From Nannobrachium achirus (Eukaryota; Chordata; Actinopteri; Myctophiformes; Myctophidae): a stretch of 64,000 nt of DNA. Positions within the stretch are counted from its first letter, which is position 1. The number at the start of each line of letters is the position of its first letter. Shown one piece after another: positions 37,529 to 51,058 of this stretch. Location: the NCBI GenBank assembly GCA_963921795.1, contig OY997652.1, positions 22,001,678 to 22,065,677 of the forward strand, in the 5' to 3' direction. The position numbers and the translations under genes are program-made. Below the pieces are notes generated by a model. It ran no database searches. It worked only from the letters and a program-made list of their open reading frames with translations, and was not told the origin of the DNA.

Positions 37529-40258
37529 CTGTACTTGACCATAGCTGTGCAAGTATGTAACACTAGGGCTAGTGTCCTCTCTGCTTGATTGGCTGCGGGG
37601 CACACCAGTAGTGGAAACTCTCATCTCATATGCAAGTTAACAGGACAAGCAACCATCTTTTAAATAGAATGACTTCATAAATAAATGAAGTGTTTTTATA
37701 CAACAGAACCAGTGGGATTGCCCCAACAACGTTGTGATTAATAGCGTGGTAAAGGATACACCGCGCTAGAGACTTCTAAAATTAGATCCAATAAATACCA
37801 TTTACACCAGGTCAAGAAGGCATAAAACATGTTACCGAAGAAATCATGAAGGCAGTTGGCACTGGGCAAACAGATACATGACGGATACACCACCTAACGC
37901 AGTACTTGCGCACTCTGCTGACACAAGCAATTAGCTGATATCAGTGGCAGAAACGGAACTATGGCAGAGAATTCTATCGTGCACGATATTATAAGACCTA
38001 CAGAAAATGGTTTGCCAAATATCCTGCTTCCTCCGAGGTAAAATGTGTTCTTGATTTGCCTGAATCTTTCATTGGCCTGCTGAAATTGCAGTGTGTCTAT
38101 AAGATTACATCCAGTCATCTCTGCTTACAGTCAATACCTCATCTAGACATGAAATATTACATGCCTCCCAATGCCAGCCATCGCTAATGCCACAAATAGC
38201 ATCAGCCAGCTTCAGCATGGCATATTGTGTTACAATGCCCCTCTTATCCCTCTTGTCATTTTCTGCAAGTCATTCAACGTATAGCCAGACTATAGTTCAG
38301 TCTCAGTAAGACAGAAATTGTTCCTACTGACAATCTTGGAAAGGTGTGTTCACTAAAGGCTACTGTAATATTTCAGTCCATTTTAAATGTGTCAAATTAA
38401 ATACTAATATATATAAACTTAAATTCCTAAGTTGGACCTAAGTTGGATTCCCAAGGGCTCTATCCTACACTAAATATCTTTGCTGAAATAAGCAGATCTA
38501 CAAGCTCACTACAATAGATGCTATTTTAGGGTTCATTCAAGTGGTGGGATATGTTTGGTCCACAGTGTCATTGCCTAATGGTGCTTCCCCACTGTATGGT
38601 ATCAGCTCCACTTGACTCGACTCTTCTTTCTTGGTTTTCCAAAGTTATGGATAGTACCTGGTGCGGTGCCTGGTACAAATAGCTAGGTTTATCAAAAGGT
38701 GAGTTGAAAATACTGCAGACTGCTGTTTGGTCACAGAGTGTTGTTGTTAAAATCATCATTGTCATCATTGAGTGACATGGGACATCCTGCACAAACCTGC
38801 CATATAGGCTATGTGTGTGCATTGCTGCTTGCTAGGGAGGGTTAGCAAAGAGCAAAACCACACTATGGTCAACTGAGTAGAATCATTCCCTCAATCCTTC
38901 CATTTGTTCCTGGGACTGTCGAGGTGCCAACTTGCTCCTTGTGCACAAGTAGGCCAAGTTGGCTCTGCTGGCACGCCATGAGGTGCGCTCTGCTTGGCCT
39001 CATTGGCTGTTAATGATGACATTACCAGGAATGCTCTTATATACCAAACTCCGCTGACATCACCACGGCATCGCAAGGAATGCGGGTGCCTCATTGGCTG
39101 TTAATGATGACGTTGCCAGAAATGCTGATCCCTGTTTGGCTTAATATTAATCAGGGATCTCCAAATATGGGCATTATACGCAGCCGAACGCAGTACTTGA
39201 GCGCTCTGGTGCAAGTACCGGTAATTACCTCTCTCCATTAGAGAGGACATACAACTTAAAGGGCCACTTCACCTCTGGGACAACCCTATCTTATTTTATT
39301 GTTGTTTGGTACACGATCAACACAATCCTGAGTTATGTTTTGTGTTCAATCTGTGTTTTTAGATATTTTAGTATTTCAGGATGACTAATGATGCATTTTG
39401 CATCATCTGATGCAAAACGCATCACTAGTACATCACAAGGAGTATAGCTTTAAGACACCCTTCCGTCTGTTATTGTATGGGTTTATATCAGGCCACACTT
39501 GTTGATGGTGACGTCACCAAGAATGCTGGTACCTCTTGGCTGTTGATGGTGATGATGGTGACGTCATCATCCAGTTGATGACGTCACTTTGTGTTATTTC
39601 AAGGGTTTTCCCATTGGATGACGTAAACACAGACAGACAGACATAGATTTTGTCTAATTTATAGATAGATAGATATACGTAGCTAGATGTTTATGTCACG
39701 ATCTTGGCCTCTGTGCGCCCTTTCCCTATTTGTGACTGCCCTTGAACAGTGTGTCGTCTCCCCTGAGCTCCTCACTCCCTCCTCTCTGGACAGATTGAGA
39801 GACTGGTTCCACCTGGGGTTCGCACCGGTGACTGTTAGACGGTTAATTCAGACTTTGTGTATTTAATGGGTATTGTTTGAGTTGCCTGTTTGTTTCATAG
39901 GAGTTTGTTCTTGTTAGTGTGGGGTACTTTACAGTTTTAATCTCTCCGTGAAGGTGTACTACTTCTACATGTGTACCTTGCATTCATGGCCCTGCAGTGA
40001 TGTTCCAGTGACGTATACAGTATATCTTACGTCATGTATATGTTATTAACTGCTGCGACAGTGTAGACATATATTGTGACAGTTCGCATTTTTGGCACAG
40101 TTTGTGCATACGATCAGAACAGGTCAGTTAACAGCGTGAGATATTTTTCTAAGGATAATCAGCGAAACCCATAAAGGGCAGCTGTGCTGTGAAGAGGCAG
40201 CATAACTGAAGAACTGTAACTGAAAGAGATCAAGACTGAACAGCGGGGAAAAGCCTGA

Positions 40259-41154
<896 letters not shown>

Positions 41155-42630
41155 AAGGATCACAATCTCGAGGCAGAATGACATGCCATCTTCAGCCCTT
41201 CATGTCAGTCATGACATTATTGAGTTAGCAGTCTATCGCTAGCCCTTTCCATGTTGGCCCCTATTTTATATTCCTCCAATTGCATTGACCAGGAAAAAGC
41301 TATATTAGGGTTTTGGTTTGCAGTATCTTTCCACCTCCAGGAGCCTGAGATTGGTCCTGGTCAGTCAGCTGTAAGGAACACAATGCAACAATCACCCGTA
41401 GATCCTGTAGCATTTTACAGTATCCAAAGAATCTGACGCTAACTCACCAAGGAGTCGGCCCAGCTCCAAGTCATTGTCATCTCTCTTTGCTGGTTTCCCG
41501 ACAGGCTCACTCAAACCCTTTCAAATAATCCAGAATGCCACAGCACACCTGATCTTCATCCTCCAGAAAATCACAAGGTCCCCTTTTGCATTCACTTTTC
41601 TGGCTTCGATTACTGCCTGCTCCCAACGCAAAACATGTAGATGATGCCTACAAGACAAGGCAGGCAGCCAGCCATGGGCCTGGCACCCCCTTACCTTCAG
41701 GATATGATCTATTTCCACACCCCATCCAGCTCACTTAGATCAGCAAACACCTAGACCCTGGCTCATAAACTTTGGAATAAACTCCCCCTCTGCTGACAGA
41801 CACTTCAGTCTGAACTCACCTCCTCAGACTCTACTACATCATTCCCCCTAACTGGCACTACTCTTTCATTGTATCCCCTGTCTGAACCTTTGTTGACAGA
41901 TGCTAGTTATTTTATATATCAAGGCGTTAACCCAATGGGCTACATGGGCTGCAGCCCAGATATTTGGCCACCAGGGGATTTTTTGTTGAGCTTTTTGTAT
42001 CCAATATCATTCAACTGCCAAGAATTCTTTCTTTGCATCCTGTTTTTGAAGCCAGAGCAAAGTGTAGCCTACTTGTGTTTGAATTGAAATGTGTTTACTG
42101 GTTTGAGCAGCACCAACAGCTTGACAGCTGATTGTCCATTTACACTCTTAGATTGTTGATTGTTAGACTGTTGACCACTTCGAGTCTCTCTTTGCATGTT
42201 TTATTTGTTATGGCCACTTTAATGTCTTTAAGGTTTGGTTTGGTGAGTTTGTGTCACTGTCTGAACTACAGTATGGGTTGGGATGTTATATTTGAGACAA
42301 TGGTCCTCAGACGGTAATGCTCTGCATTTAGATAAACTCTGTCTATGTGGTGTATGTAGATTCACTTTATGTGTTGAAGGATGCCCACAAATATTATTAG
42401 CCTTTGGTCCTGCTATAGGCCTATTATACTGTATAGTGATGTTATTATTTTTTGTTGATTGCATGGCTACAAATGCTAAGAATGTTATTTAGATTAGATT
42501 AGATTGAGAGATGTTAGTTTTGATGTATGAGTTAGGTTGAAGCACTGATTTATTTTCTTTGCACTCTACTACAGGTACTCTGTCAAGCACATCTGCTAAA
42601 ATTGTTGTACATTGTGTTATGTGCACATGG
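41155..42630. other. no gene seen
   Basis: AT-rich DNA with short open readings that resemble no known family. 41470-41800 has the look of old retroelement sequence (phrases such as ATAATCCAGAATGCCACAGC), but no frame could be followed. Confidence 0.4.
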
Positions 42631-42635
42631 CATAC

Positions 42636-42892
42636 CAGTGGTGTAATGTAAGTAAGTACATTTACTTAAGTACAATTTTGAGGTATTTGTACTCCACTGG
42701 AGTATTTCCAGTTTCAAATGCTTTTACTTCTACTCCACTACATCTCAGATCCAAATATTGTACTTTTACTCCACAAAATTATTTGAAAACTTTAGTTACT
42801 AGTTACTTTTCAGATATACATACTGTACATAATATTATAACCTAGATGCGACACGTTGTGAGCTTGTGGATCTGCTATTTTCACACATTTTG
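42636..42892. mobile_element. CAGTGGTG-type hAT-like repeat, partial
   Basis: It starts CAGTGGTGTAATGTAAGTAA and continues through TTTACTTAAGTACAATTTTG and CTCCACTACATCTCAGATCC. A half hairpin (42842-42890, GTTGTGAGCTTGTGGATCTG) follows. No right end was found. Confidence 0.7.
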
Positions 42893-43199
42893 TACTTGTG
42901 TCATCAGGTGTGCATCATGTGTCTGATCGTGATCTTTTTCATGTGTCTGGTGTTAGCTGTTTAAAGTTGGGCTCCCGGGTTGTTTGTGAATCAAAAATGT
43001 TGATACCCATTGGCCTTGTGATGCTCACCAGGGAGCAGGGAGAGTTCTTCAGCATCACAGCTGGTTATCTCAATCTGACAGGGAGGTCAGGAGCCGGTTG
43101 CTATGCAGCAGTGAAGGTTGCATCTTATATCGCACAGTGTGTCTGTCGTGCGCATGATCCCTGGGCAAACATATCTGCTGCACTGCAGCACTGGTGCCC

Positions 43200-43202
43200 G
43201 TG

Positions 43203-43298
<96 letters not shown>

Positions 43299-43340
43299 TG
43301 TGTGAGAGTGAGTGTGTCTATGTCTGTGTGTGTGTGTGCA
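43200..43340 (+). repeat. (GT)n microsatellite
   Basis: A GT run to about 43295, followed by an imperfect GT-rich tail. Confidence 0.96.
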
Positions 43341-43452
43341 TGCGTGCGTGTCTACAGTATGTCTGAGTCTGTGCACATCTGTATGCGTATGTGTCTGTCT
43401 GCCTGTGAACAAGTGGTATGTGCAGTGGTGTAAAGTAACTAAGTACATTTAC

Positions 43453-44086
43453 TTAACCCTTTCCAAGCCACGGGGAGCCCCTTAATATTAAAACCGTACT
43501 ATATCGGACTTCCTAGGAGGGGAGGGGCAGCCAATCGTCTTTTCCTGTACTTTCCCGTATTTACCGAAATAAATGATTTTCATCCGAAAATCGGCGATCG
43601 TCTAACCTTCCCTAGTCACCATCGTGCATTGATAGCTCATGGCTGGTCTGACATGAAGCAGAAGTGATGTCATGGCCCTTTCCTTCTCCAAGGCACCTTC
43701 CCCCATTCGGTTATTGTCTGTACACGAGTGCTTCTACTGCAGCCGTGCTGGTGGCTATGCTAGCGATACTTTTCAGTTCTACTCTTGAGTCACACGTGGA
43801 TTATTTGAGGGGACATTTACGTGAATGGATCGCGCACGCGAAACGCACAGGGACATGTTGCGTCAGCCGAATCTCCCACTCTAAGCCAATGCAGATTGAG
43901 AATTTCACTGGGAACTGGGGTGAGTAAAACAACGGGGGATCGCGGAATGGTAATGGGGGATGAAGACCACGTGATATAGCGCTGGATGTCTGGTAAAATG
44001 AATGCGATTCAGATCCATAATATAATAATAGAAATTTCACGGCTAATCTACCAACAACCATTCTATTTCGGACGGCAAAGTGTTAA
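43453..44086. mobile_element. piggyBac-like TTAA element, about 634 bp
   Basis: It is bounded by TTAA on both sides, with ends TTAACCCTTTCCAAGCC and GGACGGCAAAGTGTTAA (short inverted repeats). It is inserted in a TTTACTTAAGTA sequence. The interior has no recognised transposase; the small readings inside resemble nothing known. Confidence 0.72.
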
Positions 44087-44095
44087 GTAATGTAC

Positions 44096-44358
44096 TTAAA
44101 GGAGTAGTTCACCCCCAAAATGACTTTTTTTCTATTGATTAGTCACGCCATGGAGACTAGAGTTCAATAATATATTAATATTTTTAGTTTTTTGTCGCAA
44201 GACAAAAATGTGATAACAATAAATTTACCCTCATTCGTTCCGATCCGGAATCAATGGGGGTAAATTTACTCGAATAAAAAATTTGTCCAAGGAAAAACCA
44301 AATGGCGTGACTAATCAATAGAAAAAAAGTCATTTTGGGGGGTGAACTACTCCTTTAA
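44096..44358. mobile_element. piggyBac-like TTAA MITE, 263 bp
   Basis: Inverted ends of about 57 bp begin TTAAAGGAGTAGTTCACCCC and end GGGGTGAACTACTCCTTTAA. They share AAAATGACTTTTTTTCTATT and GATTAGTCACGCCAT. TTAA is duplicated. Removing the element restores GTACTTAAGCACAATTTTGA, as in the uninterrupted copy at 42657. Confidence 0.93.
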
Positions 44359-44622
44359 GCACAATTTTGAGGTATTTGTACTTTACTTGAGTATTTCCAA
44401 TTTCCAATAATTTTACTTCTACTCCACTACATCTCGGATCCAAATATTGTACTTTTACTCCACTACATTTATTTGAAAACTTTAGTTAGGCAACTACTTT
44501 GCAGATATACAGTAATTTATGATAATATACAACATACATAAACCACGTTAGCCTTATTCTATTTGAAAATAGACGATCTATAAGCTCACAACGCATTGCA
44601 TTGCATACTTTTTCCACCACTG

Positions 44623-45024
44623 GGTAGGTTTGGTGTGTAACAATTGCCTATTGTTTTGACATTGACATTTTTTCATTGTGAACCAACACTAATAAATGGT
44701 CATCATGTGGAAAAATCCATGCATGGATGCATACAGATTATTCCCTTCTGTACTCCACGATTTCACACAAGAGACTCACTATACTGTTCTTAAATCATCT
44801 CTTCTATTAAGTCACAACGCATAAAATAAAACCAAGTTAAAACACAACAATCCTAGTTTTGACATGAAAGCATCACAAAGTTTAGTTCTGCATAGGAGAT
44901 GTAGCATGTACCATATAGCTGTGAAAGTACTGCATCCTCCGTACATGCCCCAACAAACTCAACCTCGTCACTTGCTTTGACAACAAACATGGACTGTTCC
45001 TCTAATACACTTCACACTCCCAAT
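44623..45024. other. no gene seen
   Basis: AT-rich spacer with no repeat that I recognise. Confidence 0.4.
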
Positions 45025-45415
45025 TTAATGAAAATCCCAACAAATCTGCCAGCTGCCACCTCCGCCTCCTGTCTCTTTGTCAGTGCCAATGTTGGCTACA
45101 ACAGAGCTGGTTGTATTGTATTCTAAACCTCCCCTTTCACTCTCACTATAGCCTCGGACTTTATCCTGACATTCGGTCGTACTCTTGCTGACTTTCATTC
45201 CTCTTTCCAGTGCATACACCTCTCCAGACTCTTCAACCTGTTCCCTCCTCTCATTCCATATCACAATGTCATCTGCAAACATCGTGCTCCACAGAGACTT
45301 CTGCCTGATCTCGTCAGTCAACCTGTCCATCACCACTGTAAACAAGATAGGTCTCAGAGCTGATCCTTGATGTAACTCCACCTCCACCTTGAACCTATCC
45401 GTCACTCAGGGACAT
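45025..45415 (-). mobile_element. LINE reverse-transcriptase fragment
   Basis: The reading frame has the non-LTR reverse-transcriptase signatures ELHQGSALRPILFTVVMDRL and MFADDIVIWNE. The ADD of the second is the catalytic motif. A block of the following region, ALERGMKVSKSTTE, also matches. The similarity stops near 45170, and the rest of the frame (45025-45169) is unrelated. The element is cut at both ends (5' border near 45415), so it is a dead fragment of an RTE- or Rex-like LINE. The clade is uncertain. Confidence 0.8.
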
Positions 45416-45556
45416 GCTGGGCCCCTGATTCAGCCCGGGAAAAAGAGTTGGAGAGGCCCTCATTGCGCGCTATAGAGAGAGATCTCTCTTTATAGCGCTG
45501 CTGTTACTCAAAGATTTGTGACAAAGTGACAAGCCAGTGGGCCAATTACATGAGTT

Positions 45557-45711
45557 ATATTTCGTCGTTGTCGGGTGGAAACCTTGTATGTCCAAAACCG
45601 TTTGTTTTGTATTTATCATTTTAAAAATGATTTAAACTAGTGAAAACAGCTGATGCGAGGTGTTGTGTGCTTGTAGATCGGCTGTTTTCACTACTTTTGT
45701 GCAAACAGTTA
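45557..45711. mobile_element. CGTTGTCGGG-type MITE, truncated
   Basis: The left end (ATATTTCGTCGTTGTCGGGT), the body (GTATTTATCATTTTAAAAAT) and most of the hairpin right arm are present (GTTGTGTGCTTGTAGATCGG). The left arm is mostly deleted, and the element breaks off after CACTACTTTTGTGC. Confidence 0.82.
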
Positions 45712-45853
45712 CATTTTTACTTTTGTGCAAACAGTTTAATCTTTTCCTAATGGCCGGCCTGGACCGGCCGGGAATGAACCAGCCGTTCGGGAGTTGTCCC
45801 GCTTTTCCCAATGGCCAGCACGTCCCTGCCGTCACTCCTACCACACAGCTCAC

Positions 45854-45976
45854 CAGTGGTGGTAAAAGTACTCAACTTTTTGGGAAATTGGATATACTCC
45901 AGCAAAGTAAAAGTACCTAAAAATGTGAGTAAATGTACTTAGTTACAACTTAGTTAGTACTTACTTTACACCACTG
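45854..45976. mobile_element. CAGTGGTG-type hAT-like MITE, short copy
   Basis: The ends CAGTGGTGGTAAAAGTAC and TTACTTTACACCACTG are flanked by CAGCTCAC (45846-45853) and CAGCCCAC (45977-45984), seven of eight matching. Confidence 0.88.
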
Positions 45977-47708
45977 CAGCCCACCACTGTCATACTACCC
46001 TCATCCACACGTTTTTGCCACTGCCGGCTTCGTTATGCAACACCAAACCTCCTTTCTATAACCTCCACGATAATAAGGAATTGCATTTTGGTGGTGGAGC
46101 GAGTGCAAAAACCTTTTAGAGACAAGCACAAAGCAGCAGCAACATAGTAGAGCAACACCAGAGCATAGCAGCAAGATGGCAGAGCAGGGGCGTAAGTGTA
46201 CGGTAATTACCATGACGTAGCCAACACAGTTGTGTTGGGGCCTAGATTTTGGAATACATCATACATAAAAAATAATAATAATACAATTATTATACAGATA
46301 CAAACTGTCCACGTGTCTACCAAGGCAGCAACATCTTCTGGCCTCCTCCATACTTCTGCATCAACACTCAAAGCAAACAACACATCTGTTTTATAAGGGG
46401 CTGGGCGAAAGCCCCAAATGCTCACTGTTGCACACCCTGTGTGGGTGTGGTTTGACTCGCACTTCCACCAATAGTCTTTTACAAGTCACGCCAATGAACT
46501 GCAGCGGCGGATGAGGCATCTAGATTTTTATACCTGTGACAAGCAGCAACCCTGTAGTAGCGAGAGAACACAGCCTCCCACCAACACGGCCAATTGTGTT
46601 TGTTGGACTCAGCACTCTAGCCTCATAAACCATGGAAGGGGGGTGGTTTACCAGGCTACCAGCACCCGATCGAGCTGGCAGATATCCACCATGCAGTGGA
46701 GACCACCTGTTTACCCATGCGTTGTGATGTTTTGTATGTGAAGCAACAAAGTGTAGCACTGTGCCCAAGACACATTTTTTCTTCTTGTTGCTCATCTATC
46801 ACTTCCTTTGTCCTTCCTTAACCTCTTATTCTCACTCAACTGTATTTCTCTCTGCTCAAAGCTCATCCCATCAGACGTCTCCTGTCCCGGTCGACACTGG
46901 TCTGCTGCCTCAGCATCATTGAACAGCTGAATCTCCCAAAAGCAGGAGGCTCCCTGCGGCTCCACTCTTTACCTCACACTGTGCCCTTGAGTCACCAGAG
47001 CCATGCTGTTCAGCCTTCATTATAGGTAGAACAAGTAGCTGGATTTTGGACTGGTTGGTGATGACTGATAAATGCAGGCCTACATAACCTGTATACATGG
47101 TCTAAATATGCTTTCGCTCCCGTATGGGTCTTGGTTTTCATGTGGCCAGTCTATGATGTCGAAACGTTTTTTTTATGTCAAGGACCCCCAAATGAATATG
47201 TATTTGGCTGTGGACCACATCTGAAAAATGTTTGTGCCAGTGTGACCCCCATACAAGATTAAACTGGTTAGAAAATATACTAAATGTTTCACATAATTTT
47301 GAGATTTCTTTTTAAATAGCAGATAAAAACGTGAGCTTGTAGATTGGCTATTTTTTAATCTCCAAATATAAAATCGGTGTAATAAAATTTGATGCTATAT
47401 TATCTAATTTTGCTAGGGACCCCCACGGAACTAGCCTCGCAAAGCCAGACAATATCAAATGGCAATTTTTCTTTGCGATGGCAGATTCGTCTGGCTATAC
47501 ACAAGGCTACCACGGCACTCACTCAAGGACCCCACTTTAAGAACCGCAGGTATAATACTCCACATGTCCGATCTGACCGCCATTGACTATCGTTATAAAA
47601 ATGTCAAATGTAAATCTAAAAGGTTTGTGAAGATACTTCATCTCGCCAGCAGTGCACAAAACATTTGCCAACTAATAATTGCAGTGGTTTGTGAGATTTG
47701 TGATACAT

Positions 47709-47853
<145 letters not shown>

Positions 47854-48516
47854 TCTAGACGTCTCACCTACTGCCGTGCCCCATGCCATAGAAACTGGCA
47901 CCCAAACACAGTAAAAATCGATCCCTGTGACTGGGTCTGTCTAGTCTTATTATGGGAGTCACATAATAGTAGAATACCATTTCCCTTGAATTGAAAATGA
48001 TGCTGTGTGCCATCGTCTCTACCTGGGTGATAATGCAAACTAGTCTAGAGACAGCAATATAATGGAACAATTCTCAGAGATCATTAAGTATCACGTCAGA
48101 GTCCCTCAATGGCTCTTTGAGTTGGAAGATATTGATTTACTAGTCTCGCATTGGACTATCTGTCTCCTGTTATCTTCAGCTTAATTGCTTTTTATTGTGC
48201 TTTTCACCATGTCTGCTTATTGGATTCTGTTCAGGGGCTTATTGCTGTATTGACCAGACACATACAAGTACAATATACCGGTATAACAACCCTTCATAAA
48301 ATTACTACTACAGCTCTAGAAAACGCTTGGATTTGAAACTAATGAACGAGCACTCTCACTGGGAGATATAAAGAGGCATGACTCAGCTGTGTTTTTTCAA
48401 CAAAAAGAATAAGAAATATTATGGATTGCACAATAACTGGGCCTGGAGCCGCCCAGCTGATGGCGGCAATAATGTGCAGGTGTTATTAGCAATTCATCAC
48501 TGTCGGGGAACAGGTG

Positions 48517-48520
<4 letters not shown>

Positions 48521-48600
<80 letters not shown>

Positions 48601-48632
48601 GAATCACACCAGACAGACACAGACAGACACAG
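48521..48632 (+). repeat. (CAGA)n microsatellite
   Basis: A CAGA run with a few interruptions. Confidence 0.96.
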
Positions 48633-49006
48633 TGTAAACCAAATTTGGTATGTGGACCTGATTTTGATATGCATGTCCAATGTACAGCATATGTCCAATA
48701 AGGCGTGTTTCTTTATTTTGTTTTGTCTTTCTGTCTGAATATAAAATCTCTTTGTTTTTCATTACTGATTTAGAACGTGCACGCCGGCCACAAGAGAAAA
48801 CAAATGTGCCTGGCTCAGGTTCCACTAGGCTATTTTAGGACTGGTCTTGACCTAATTTAGTTTAACTTTGTTCGTGTGCCAAGTGGTCATTTTGAGTAAG
48901 GGAATCACAGCCTGCACCCTGAGCCAAATACAACAAACCAGCAGCCCAGTGTTCAGGCGTGATGAGGAGGCATCACACACAGATATATACAGCTACAGTA
49001 TATAGG

Positions 49007-49009
<3 letters not shown>

Positions 49010-49082
<73 letters not shown>
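49010..49082 (+). repeat. (CA)n microsatellite
   Basis: A pure CA run. Confidence 0.97.
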
Positions 49083-49085
<3 letters not shown>

Positions 49086-49151
49086 TGTCACAAATCCATT
49101 TATGTTTGGGACCATGAATTTATGGATCATGGAGTATCAGTGCTGCAGGAG

Positions 49152-49375
49152 GAGAGTGGCCTCTTATAGGAAATGTAAGGTTTGCGGTTTGATCTTGGCT
49201 TAGTGGCGAAGTGTCCTTGAGCAAGACACTGAAACCTTGGCTGCTCCCGAAGAGCAGGTTGGTTTTGTATGGTTTCCTCCACTGTTGCAATGTGAATAAT
49301 TGAATTTAACATACGGTTCACAGTTTAGGCATTTAGCAGACACTCTTAATCCAGAGCGACTTACAATACGCAAGG
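49152..49375. mobile_element. SINE-like remnants
   Basis: 49180-49280 contains TGTCCTTGAGCAAGACACTG and GCTGCTCCCGAAGAGCAGG, blocks typical of teleost tRNA-type SINEs. 49328-49370 (ATTTAGCAGACACTCTTAAT, AGCGACTTACAAT) is another common fish SINE tail in reverse. Borders are unclear. A related tail stands at 11935-12035 (GTGCTTTGGAGCAAGGTGCT, TATATAAATGCAATCCATTTA). Confidence 0.55.
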
Positions 49376-50536
49376 TAATAATTACATCAATACAATAAGC
49401 AATAAGGTAATAAATACATCAATACGTCAATTGCATAGAAATATCAATCTAGAAAAAGTAACGTAGGTAGACCAAGCACCTAATCAGTAAGCAACTTTAT
49501 ATAAAACCTATGAATGCTATCTAGCTTTCATGTATGGTCATTGAGGGTAGGCGAGTGCTATGGTAAGTACATACCATATAAACATACATTGTAAATCGCC
49601 TTAGATAAAGCCGATATGAAAATGCACCACCAGGTGCAAACAATCCAAAAATACGCAATACTTGCCAGCGATTACTTTGCATCAAAACTATTCAGCTCAA
49701 GAAAAAGCTTGTTCCCAATCAAAAATATGTTGCTTCAGGGTCAAGTAATATTCACCTTGTAGTCTACTCATGACACAAACAGCAGTTAGATAAAATATAT
49801 TTTCGTCAAATTAATCATGTGTGCACAGCGACCCTCCACTTTATGCTTAATTTATACTGGGTGGTATGACAGTATATACTGTAAATCATATTGCTCCTCA
49901 CTCAGACTGTTCAGCATTCCAGACTGATGCAATATTCATTGTGCTCTAGCTGTGTCTACCAGTATCACAGTGTGAGATAAGAATCCTTCTCAGCCATGCA
50001 ACGTAGGATACCTTCATGTTTAATTGACCAAAAGGAATCAAGTTGTTAAGTGGCCTATATCCAATAGCGTGGCACTCCTGATCCAAGGTGTATAAAGTGA
50101 CTTGTCACTAAGTGATACATCCTGCAGTAAGACTTCTGATTATTTGACGCCGACGGTCTAATTAATTTAAGTGCTATGTCTGTGACAATCAGAACAGAAT
50201 GGTGAGGTACGTTAGTACAGTATATACTATATCCTCTTATGGATGATGCTATTATTTAATTAAAACATTTCTCAGATGTTTGATGGTTATACAAGCAAGC
50301 ATAATGTAACGCACAAAGCATTAATAAATGTATAAAGTTGTTTAGAGATGCACTGATATATCTGCCATGTATCTGTATACAGAGAATTGTCTCATTTACT
50401 GTCATTTGCATACATTTGCATAACCCTAACCCTGCAAATAAGTTGACACACTACAGATTTGGATTAGAAGATTTATTTGTATGAACCATAATAGGCCAAA
50501 TTGTTATTTTAATCATCTGTATCAGTATTGGCGGAC

Positions 50537-50815
50537 CCCTGGACAGTGTTTGTGCTAAGCTTGGTGCGGATTAGGGGGCGCCTGGGGGACCCCGGCCCCA
50601 TGGACAGTGTTTGTGTAAAGTTTGCTGCAGATTGGAGCAACAGTGTGCCTGTGGACACCGGGGGCCCCTAACACGGGCCCCTGATGTGACCCCTGGACAG
50701 TGTCTGTGCTAGGTTTGGTGCAGATTGGGGCCCCTGGGGGGACCCCGTTCCCTTAAATAGTGTTTGTGTCAAGTGTACTGCAGATTGGAGCAACAGTGTG
50801 CCTGTGGCCCCTAGT
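50537..50815. repeat. 154-bp tandem repeat, two units
   Basis: GGACAGTGT starts at about 50541 and 50695. Each unit has two half-units containing GGACAGTGTTTGTGT or close variants, then CTGCAGATTGGAGCAACAGT and GTGTGCCTGTGG. It is GC-rich compared with its surroundings. Confidence 0.82.
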
Positions 50816-51025
50816 CCTTTTAAAGGAGCGCTGTCAATGAGCTCTGATTGGAGCAGGGCCAGACGAGGTGAGCAGGTTAATAGGTGAGGAACATGAGGCA
50901 TGCTCAGTCTCTCACCTGAACTTTCGTTCAACTTACTTCCATCAGATGACGCAATGACAGGTGGCAGGTGACTCAGCGACGGGTCATCATGGGTGAAATG
51001 TTAGTCTTTGCCTACATGCAGAAAC

Positions 51026-51058
51026 AAACAAACAAACAAACAAACAAACAAAAACAAA
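51026..51058 (+). repeat. (AAAC)n microsatellite
   Basis: A short AAAC run. Confidence 0.9.

Larger units (their letters stand above)
43423..44622. mobile_element. CAGTGGTG-type hAT-like MITE split by two insertions
   Basis: The ends CAGTGGTGTAAAGTAAC and ACTTTTTCCACCACTG are flanked by GGTATGTG (43415-43422) and GGTAGGTT (44623-44630), six of eight matching. Two TTAA elements (43453-44086 and 44096-44358) interrupt it. With them removed, the sequence reads as an ordinary family member. A half hairpin lies at 44566-44605. Confidence 0.85.

Noticed and set aside
45025..45169. C-terminal part of the reverse-transcriptase frame as LINE protein
   Set aside because: Similarity to the LINE ends near SKSTTE; the following residues look like chance translation.
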